Source: Gnetum montanum (taxonomy: Eukaryota > Streptophyta > Gnetopsida > Gnetales > Gnetaceae). From it: a stretch of DNA of 64,000 bases. Location: assembly GCA_015680685.1 (NCBI GenBank), contig MNCI01012653.1, positions 94,268-158,267 of the forward strand, in the 5' to 3' direction. The position numbers and the translations under genes were made by a program. Each line of letters starts with the position of its first letter. The first letter of the stretch is position 1. The notes under the pieces were generated by a model. That model was not told the DNA's origin. It ran no database searches and worked only from the letters and a program-made list of their open reading frames with translations. This document shows, piece by piece, positions 57,232-64,000 of the stretch.

Positions 57232-57247
57232 AACAAAGAGGAACTAA
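57232..57247 (+). other. Polypurine tract of element E
   Basis: AACAAAGAGGAACTAA lies directly before the LTR start TGAAACACC. Confidence 0.75.
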
Positions 57248-57852
57248 TGAAACACCACTAATTTCAACCTAACACTTTAAAACGAGAACAACTTAGAGCA
57301 TTTTGAGATTTTGAGAGGCAAAAATTTAACTAAGGCATAGAACTCACACTGGGCTTGTAAAGCCTGGCTTGCCCCGAGCCTGAGAAACTACAATGACTTT
57401 AAAATTAGGTTAAAAATGATCCAATCTGAGGGTGCAAGTCATCTTCATAGGACTATTTTTTTCCACTTCACATCACTCCAGGGCTTAGCACTTGACTTGC
57501 CATCTACACCTACAACTATGCTTTGACCAGTGCACATCCTTGTTAAGAAATATAATATAGTTCATTATTGCCTTCAATTACATTGTTTTCTTTGTTTTGA
57601 TTTATTTTCACTTCTATATACACTTTGTTTACATTTCGTACATTACTAGTTACAATAACCCCAACGCAACCCATCGGTTACGCTTTAGGAAGTCCTTGGT
57701 TGATTTGTGTGTAGACCATCCAAGGCATTGTGCCTTCATTTCTTTCTTTTCTAGCTTACCCTCACACAAAGGTAGGATCGGTTGTGTCCCTCCAACAATC
57801 TTTTGATGTTTTCTTTTCCCTTCCAGCCTTACGCTGATGATTTCGGTCAACA
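57248..57852 (+). repeat. 3' LTR of element E, internally deleted
   Basis: The first about 220 bases match 44615-44840 and the last about 380 match 45919-46280. The 1.08 kb between them, including most of the tandem array and the TATA box, is absent. The join is at 57470 (CCACTTCA|CATCACTC). Confidence 0.87.
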
Positions 57853-58690
57853 TAGATGATATGTCCTTTTGTGACTTTCTTTTCTTTATGTCTCAACTAG
57901 TTCTTTTGTCCTTGTTGCATGTGACTCTCAAGGGACTTTGCAAATGCTCGAAACATACTATTAAAAATGAAATATCTTTTTGAAGCTTGATAGACAAGAA
58001 TGGATTTCTAAAGTTGGTTCAAGTACATGATGTACACATCAATGACATCATCATCCAATCATTGTTTTCATCCAAGTTGATATAGAGTCCTAAAAGAAAA
58101 TCCTATGACCACAAATGGAGGAAATGGTAACAAGCAACTACATCACTCTATCAATTGCTGCACATGATTGACCAATGGGGGTGATGAAGTCTATAGGCTT
58201 CATTGTCTAAACTATTCCACAAGGTTGATCAATGGGGCTATTAAAGTCTACATCAACTATAAATGAAGTTTATTAAAACACATGTCAAGAAATAGAAACA
58301 AACACATTTAAATCAAACACATAACATAGAGCTTCAAAATCATTTTCTTTCATTCCAAACCAAATAAGGTATATTGGAGTAATAGATGACAAAGGCATGC
58401 ATTAGAAACATCATTGTCAATTTATTATAGATTTTTCTAACGCCAAAACATAAAAGCTTTACATACTTGTTGTTTTATTCAGATGTTCTTATTCAAATAG
58501 TTGTTTGTTATCTCTTTCAACTAAAGTAAATAATATTTTCATAGCTTTAATTATTGGCATATTATTCATTTCTATTAAACACATGTACGATACAAAGACC
58601 ATTAGGTTTTTTCGAAAGAAATAAACAAAATATTAAAAATACATGGTATTATAACATGGTAAAAAAATTTCTAAATATTTCTTGCATTGG
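57853..58690. other. Unassigned DNA
   Basis: No gene is recognised. At 58160-58265 there are two (G)ATTGACCAATGGGG/GTTGATCAATGGGG words followed by CTATAAATGAAG, an arrangement like the U3-TATA blocks elsewhere in the window. No LTR boundary can be drawn around it. Confidence 0.35.
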
Positions 58691-58699
58691 CATTAATGT

Positions 58700-59500
58700 C
58701 CATGGTATCATAAATGTTGACTACTACATTTTTTAATGTTATAAATTCTTTATTTAGGGTGAAAATTTGATCAATGATTTTCTCGTTCTGTACAATCAAC
58801 TTCTAGATACAACTTTTTTCTTAGCTACATAATTCTTGATTTTGGCCTTTCATTGATTATTTTCTTCTATCAAATGAGACTTGTCTGATTTTAGGTCCTT
58901 CACAACATTCTTTAGTGCTACATTGCTTTGACAATAATTATTTAATGTTTCAATCACATGTTCCAACTTACCCTCAATGCATCAGTGAAAGCATATTTCA
59001 TGTTAGCAAACTTCATCAACAATCTGGCTATCATAGTCTTTTAAAAAATAGGAGGTCCTCGCTTTCTCAAACATTGATGTAATCTTGAATATGCTTGTAG
59101 GATCCAAATTCACTATTTCATCAAGTTGGATAGCAATAAAATGTACTTTCTTTTACAATAATTTTGTCACTATAATCAAAAAGCCAAGTGACACTTTTAC
59201 ATCATGTAGCTACCATGATGTTGCTTGCCTCTTCATTTGAGACATTATAGTTATTGGAATATCAAAAGAAGCACTTTCATTATTATCCAATGCCCACATG
59301 AGTAAAATTTCATTATTCGATATCTTGGATTTTGGTGCTTTCCAAATATACTGGATTAGAGAGTTCTTATTTTTCTTCCACATGTGTTCCTTGACAACTA
59401 CCTCTTTACCACATGAAACTTGTATAACATCTAGAATGTCATGAGCATTGAACATGGAATTTTGACCTTGAATGGTAGCCTATAGATTACTTTCTACAAC
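58700..59500 (-). pseudogene. Possible ORF2-like remnant (coiled coil)
   Basis: On the minus strand 59455-59210 encodes 81 open codons, and the same frame continues with stops through FKITSMFEKARTSYFLKDYDSQI (about 59090) to LNNYCQSNVALKNVVKDLKSDKSHLIEENNQ (about 58920-58840), which has coiled-coil spacing. The pattern V.Q....KEVVV and ...FDIP recalls ORF2 of element 1 (V.Q....TEVVV and SLFDIP). The match is weak. It could be another Athila-type ORF2 or an unrelated decayed gene. Confidence 0.35.
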
Positions 59501-60640
59501 AGATATATCATTAATCAACTATTCATAAAATTTGTAAACAACATTCTTGTTATAACTTCCATCCATTGTCATCTAGTGATAAATTTTTATTTTCTTTACT
59601 TTTTAAAAAGAATTGACATTTTTGGCTACTCTAAAATTATTTGAAGATTACATTCACAAATAATGCCAATAGTTGTAATTCATGGAAATAAATAAAACTT
59701 TACTATAAAATCAACCATAATACTTCAATGAAGAAATCTATAAAATTGATTTTGAGATGATTTCATATAAAGAACAATAGGTCCTTATGCAGAAGATCCC
59801 TTTTGCTAATCCCCATGATTTTTATTAGATCCAGGATTATACAAAACTTGAACAATATCACCCAATTAGAAAGCAAATTTAAATAGGATAATAGCCTTCT
59901 CTATACATCCTGCAATAGAAATAATATAAATGAGAATGATCTTAGCATGGGTAATATTTACTAACACATGATAATAAATTAAACATGATATACTAAAATA
60001 AGAAAATGGACCTTCTCAAATTAATCATGGGAAATAAAACTTCTCACAAAATCATCACAAAAGAAAGGAGTGCCTAAGCAACTATATTTTATGATTTATA
60101 AATTAAGAATAATAGAATAATTAACTTGAAGACAACTTCATACAAAAACCTAATCTTATTGTTCAATGGGGTGAAAATCAAAGAGTTGCTTGCCCTATGA
60201 AATTTTGATGACACTATCATATCTTACATTTCACATCGTTTAATGTTATCGCAAGCCATTAAGTGATCTTTTGTAATATCATTGTTATTGGAGTTTCATA
60301 GACAAAAATAACTATAATGTTTGTAACTTCTTTTAGTTTGGAATGTTTTGGGTCTTACTAACCCAAATATTATCATGAACATAAATTAGAAAAATGAAAT
60401 TTCTATGACACTATCACACTTTTAAAAAACATTTTCCAATGGTTGTTGTATAACTATTTTAGGCATCACATGGAACACCCTTAAAAATACTCTATATTAT
60501 GCCATCCATTGACTTGATACCGTAATGTGAACTATAAGAGCTAGCATAAAACTTAACCAAGCTAAAAAAAAAAAAAAAAACAAGCAATGCTCAAATCTGA
60601 AATAAAATACGGAGTGAAGGAAAACAAAAATCATTAATGA
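59501..60640. other. Unassigned AT-rich DNA
   Basis: No gene or known repeat is recognised. A run of 17 A lies at about 60565-60581. Confidence 0.35.
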
Positions 60641-60775
60641 AAACACTTACAGGGTCAGAAGACCAGAACCACAAATAGCTTGAAATGCAACACTAAAAAC
60701 AATTTGTTAATGGCAGGAGAGTTTGGGCCACCACGTTGAGCAGAAGCAGAAGTTCGGGTTATATTTATATATGGT
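60640..60775 (-). promoter_or_regulatory. Possible minus-strand promoter and first-exon donor
   Basis: On the minus strand CCATATATAAATATAA (near 60770-60755) is a good TATA box. About 110 bases downstream comes TCTGACCCT|GTAAGTG, a strong splice donor (near 60652). The stretch between is less AT-rich than its surroundings. It could be the start of a decayed gene running to lower coordinates. No coding exon is established. Confidence 0.3.
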
Positions 60776-63356
60776 TATGTTTGGACATGACTTTACATTT
60801 TCTTCACGTTCATATTTTTAAAAACAGGATGGGCATGCCATGGTGATGGGTAACAATCCATCATGTAATGCCCAGAAAGCATTGGTTGTTTAGTGCCTAA
60901 TGACAACAAAAATAACCTTTGCGGATCTCTATGTCAGCTATAAAAAGTCTAAACCATGGTTGAAAAACATTATTTATACAAATAAACCTGTAGTCACTGG
61001 TCAGGCTCATCCTGCTGTGAGTGCTCTGCCCCATGAAACATCTTTGTGGTCCAGATTCTGCTTTGGAGTATTCCATGCATGCAGAGACGGTCTTGTTTGT
61101 CGGCGAAGTTAGTAATTCAATTTATGGCCAAACCATTCAAGATAAGGTTAACTCAGGTCACGCCAAAAGGGTAACTTCAACTTTGACGTAACTTCAACTT
61201 CAAAAATATAATTTGTGGAAGAAAGTACTTTTTGAAAGTTCTATCAGATAATATTTGAATAATTTTTTATCATTAAAAAAGTAATATCTGGAAGACGCGT
61301 TGTGCTTGGCCGAATTTGATGTATTTTGTATCTGTCAGCCAAACCAATCGTCTATCAACTGTAAAATTGTATTTCGATCCGCTAGTAATATTTATAAACC
61401 CTGCAAATTTTTCCACGGTCAGAAACTTAGTATTCCTAAAACCAGTTTTATAAATCGTTATGAAAAGAAATTTCTAAATTATGATTACCCTTTTGGCCAT
61501 GAATACCAATTCAGGATTTTTGCCTTCTTTTCTTCGGAAAGTTGGGTCGAACTTATATGCAGGGAGCCGGTTTCAAATTTCTAACACCTGCTCTCAAAGT
61601 GAGAAACAACTTGCCGGAGTGAAGCTTGCAGGATCATTCGTACAGAATTTTGTTTTCTTAATAAAAGAATCCAATGAAACACTGTTAGTTTGTCTTCTTT
61701 GCAAGTTAGATTAACACGGACACTGAAGACTCAGATTAGGTCATGTGCATGGTTGTGGAAACTCGAATCAAGCACAGAACCCACAACTTATGACTTACGA
61801 GTTATGTCAAAGTATTAGACATGTCGCTTCCTAATCTGTCTCCTTTACTACCGACTCCATAAGTTTTGTAGACTTTTCAAGTCAAGAAATGTTAGCCCAA
61901 GAAGATTAAAATTTAGGCAACTTTGGGGCTTCTGTCGACATTTCTGTGTTCTGTGGCTTACACTGTATATTGGACTATCCATGGAAAACTTATCTGTTTC
62001 TAGTGGATATAGTGATTCTAGTGGATATAGTGATTCCTTGCAGCAGAAAGGGGTCTGTACCGACCAACAAGATCAAGTCTATGAGTACCCCTGCCCTTCC
62101 CAAATTAATTTTCCCAAGCTTTTGTTTACCTCACCCATGATAAACCAGGGAACAGTGTGGAGTCTCACATTCATATGTTATGGTTTTTTAGGCTAGAGCA
62201 TGGCAAATATTTAATGCAATTAATGACCATGATTTTTATTGCTTGTCATCTATATTTAATGTAGTCAATAACCATGACTTATATTGTTTGTCATATGCAT
62301 TGTTTTTGTTATAGTTATGGATATCAACTCTCCCATGGTATCATTGGCTGTGATTAATAAGTTTCAATCCCATGACAATTAGGAATCATATGGTTCTTTA
62401 ACTCATGCAAATTATTTATGAAGGTATCATAGAAAAAGCAAAGAACATGATGTTTTATAGAGAGCTGAAATCATCACAAAATCCTTTACTACCTTGGCCA
62501 ACTTATTAAATTAAATAAATGAACTAAAATAATGATTAAAGGTGCCACTTGCATTAGGTCATTATTAAATTATTATTATTACTACTATTAAAATACAGTA
62601 GATATAGCAAAGCATGAAAAGTTCAAATGAGCTAGAATAAGCTAAACAAATTAGGAAAAAAAGAAAAGAAAACACATGATCATTTGTAAAATGGAAAAGA
62701 AAACTACAAGGTCTCGATCAATACTTAAGCCAAATATGCTTGATTAGAGGCCTTTGTTGGCTTATTTGCACATAAATCCAAACAATTCTTCTCTTAAACT
62801 ATGTAGTTTACTTAGTGTTGACATATATCTTTTCTTTTAAACAATAAAAAAGAACTGACATCTAGACTTTCAAAAAAGAAAAACCTTGGATGCATAATTC
62901 TATATCCATGTTGAAGCATTTCTAGAATTTAACAATTTAAAACATTTCAAAGTTAGAAAAACTTGCAATGAGTTAACAACTAAAGGGTAGGAAGGATTGC
63001 TTACATAACAAAGGGAATTTACTTTAGCTCATTAGAGTAGTTGTTAGGCTCTGCATTGTAAACAAGTTTATTTCAAAAATTGAAATATCCAAGAAAGCAA
63101 ATGATACTTATGATATAAATTTGAAAATGTGTATTGTTAACTTAGTGGGGAGAGAATTAGTGAGCTCTTGTATGTTGTTCCAGCATCTTAGTGACATTAC
63201 TCATATGACAATAAACTTAACTATTTTAACATTAAATATTTCTAATATCCATAGCTACAATTATAGAAACATTATCAGAGCGACCGCATCTAAACTTGCT
63301 TAACATTCTATAATAGGGGACACCACCAACATTGATCAAGCTTGATCAAAGGTCAT
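60776..63356. other. Low-copy-looking DNA without a recognised gene
   Basis: The part at 60900-62200 is less AT-rich and keeps more CpG (for example at 61290-61400) than the retroelements and matches no other part of the window. The open frames at 60900-61112, 61300-61584 and 61481-61714 overlap in several frames and show no recognised domain. A tandem pair of about 17 bases (CTAGTGGATATAGTGATT) lies at 61999-62037. From 62200 on it is AT-rich again. Confidence 0.4.
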
Positions 63357-64000
63357 TGATGAGAGACGAGGTACCCCTACACTCAACCATACGAATATGA
63401 GAGTGTACGCATGATCTGGTTGAACTCCACTGATGGACTAGTTGTGGCACCTAGATAGTTATACATTGATCACAACTTGCTATTTTCCCACTTGGACTAG
63501 TAGTAGCTTTGTCACGTATGGTTTAGTCCAGAGTGAGGCATATGATGTTGTCCTAATTCTATGTTACTCCTGATAATAGAAAAGATAAATTGATTAAAGT
63601 AATAATGGAAGCGAAACGTAAATTAGCCTATGGCGATGATCTCTATCCTTAACCACTTGTACATGTCTTGGACTTTGTGGGATTACTGCTTGGCATGCCA
63701 AGTATTTGCACTTAAATGCTCGTGATTAAGGTGTACACATTCTACTTAATGACAAGAAAAGTAAATAATAATAAATTGAACTGTTAATTAAAGAATGTGT
63801 TAAATAGATTAAGCAACAAAAATTAATCTAAGTGAATGCTACAATGATGAAAGTAATCTCGATCTTTATTATTGGTCATGTACATGTCCAAGTATGTCAC
63901 ACTTGAACAAAGGTGCCATGCAATTACAAACATTACATTATGGGCATGCATTAGAAATAACTAACTTGAAAGAAAGAAAGAAACCAAATTGAAAAAAAGA
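63357..64000 (-). repeat. LTR of the element 1/D family, running off the window
   Basis: The minus strand ends GGGGTACCTCGTCTCTCATCA at 63357. The sequence beyond it on plus has the shared words (ACTCAACCATACGAA, CTAGATAGTTATACATTGATCACA, TCTAAGTGAATGCT). No reverse-complemented primer site lies to the left of 63357, so it is a 3' LTR or a solo LTR. U3 lies outside the window. Confidence 0.85.

Larger units (their letters stand above)
44615..57852 (+). mobile_element. Element E, Tat/Ogre-like Ty3/gypsy element with dual RNase H
   Basis: A 13.2-kb element: 5' LTR 1,666 bases, leader, gag-protease frame, 2-kb spacer, pol (RT, RNase H, a second archaeal-type RNase H, integrase), repeat-rich 3' region, polypurine tract, shortened 3' LTR. 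The RT marker WSYTNMPGLDP and the second RNase H place it in the Tat/Ogre branch. Flanking 5-mers (GACTA and TAGAT) do not match, so a target duplication is not confirmed. All genes carry stops. It is related to non-autonomous element C. Confidence 0.88.

Noticed and set aside
44610-57857. Target-site duplication around element E
   Set aside because: GACTA and TAGAT do not match directly. Shifts of the LTR edge by one or two bases did not produce a match.
60565-60581. A17 run as the tail of a retroposed gene or SINE
   Set aside because: The sequence before it shows no tRNA- or 5S-like promoter boxes and no flanking direct repeats.
60900-61714. Open frames of 70-94 codons in the low-copy region as a gene
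   Set aside because: No domain, no consistent frame and no splice pattern; length is near chance for this base composition. Kept only as unassigned DNA.
1-64000. CRISPR arrays, rRNA and tRNA genes, bacterial operons
   Set aside because: No regularly spaced identical repeats with unique spacers, no rRNA motifs and no cloverleaf seen on either strand by eye. The short tRNA-Asp-like segments are primer binding sites. A tRNAscan run would be decisive.

Overview
The window looks like intergenic DNA from a large, AT-rich, repeat-dominated plant nuclear genome. A gymnosperm such as a conifer is my best guess, but this is inferred only from the density and decay of the LTR retrotransposons. No intact protein-coding gene is visible. 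Nearly everything recognisable between 1 and 57,852 is Ty3/gypsy-type (Metaviridae) LTR retrotransposon sequence, old enough that all genes carry stops or frameshifts. There is one 58-base assembly gap (39595-39652).

Layout. (1) 1-8445: Athila-like element '1' on the plus strand, cut by the window start, with a tRNA-Asp-type primer site, gag, a long 3' ORF ('ORF2') and a 3' LTR, but no pol. (2) 8458-9067: a related minus-strand LTR. (3) 9068-11059: unassigned DNA, then an inverted copy of repeat 'G'. (4) 11060-12475: truncated minus-strand element 'A'. (5) 12476-33207: element 'B', an Athila-like minus-strand element with gag, protease, RT, RNase H, integrase and ORF2, interrupted by (6) element 'C' at 13169-20793 on the plus strand, with a perfect 5-bp target duplication. 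C carries gag and a truncated protease only. (7) 33208-36372: a decayed ORF with a possible coiled coil, then unassigned DNA. (8) 36373-42234: element 'D', a pol-less relative of element 1. (9) 42890-44360: two tandem copies of repeat G. (10) 44615-57852: element 'E', a Tat/Ogre-like element with gag-protease, RT, two RNase H domains and integrase, and a 3' LTR that has lost about 1 kb. (11) 57853-63356: mostly unassigned DNA with a weak ORF2-like remnant. (12) 63357-64000: a minus-strand LTR running off the window.

How the pieces relate. Elements 1, A, B and D and the LTRs at 8458 and 63357 share a downstream LTR region (R-U5), a tRNA-Asp-type primer site where visible, and ORF2 where it survives. 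Their U3 repeat arrays differ completely. C and E share gag, the LTR terminus TGAAACACC and a 13-base motif at the same distance inside the 5' LTR.

The most interesting signal is in elements 1 and B. Each has a U3-like promoter block with a TATA box inside the element, about 450-480 bases upstream of the ORF2 start codon. In each case the block uses the short repeat vocabulary of that element's own LTR. B also has a consensus splice donor and an AG directly before the ORF2 ATG, giving a predicted 301-base leader intron; D keeps the AG-ATG junction. I read this as a second, LTR-derived transcription unit for ORF2 inside an Athila-like retrotransposon. This is an inference from sequence layout and needs transcript evidence.
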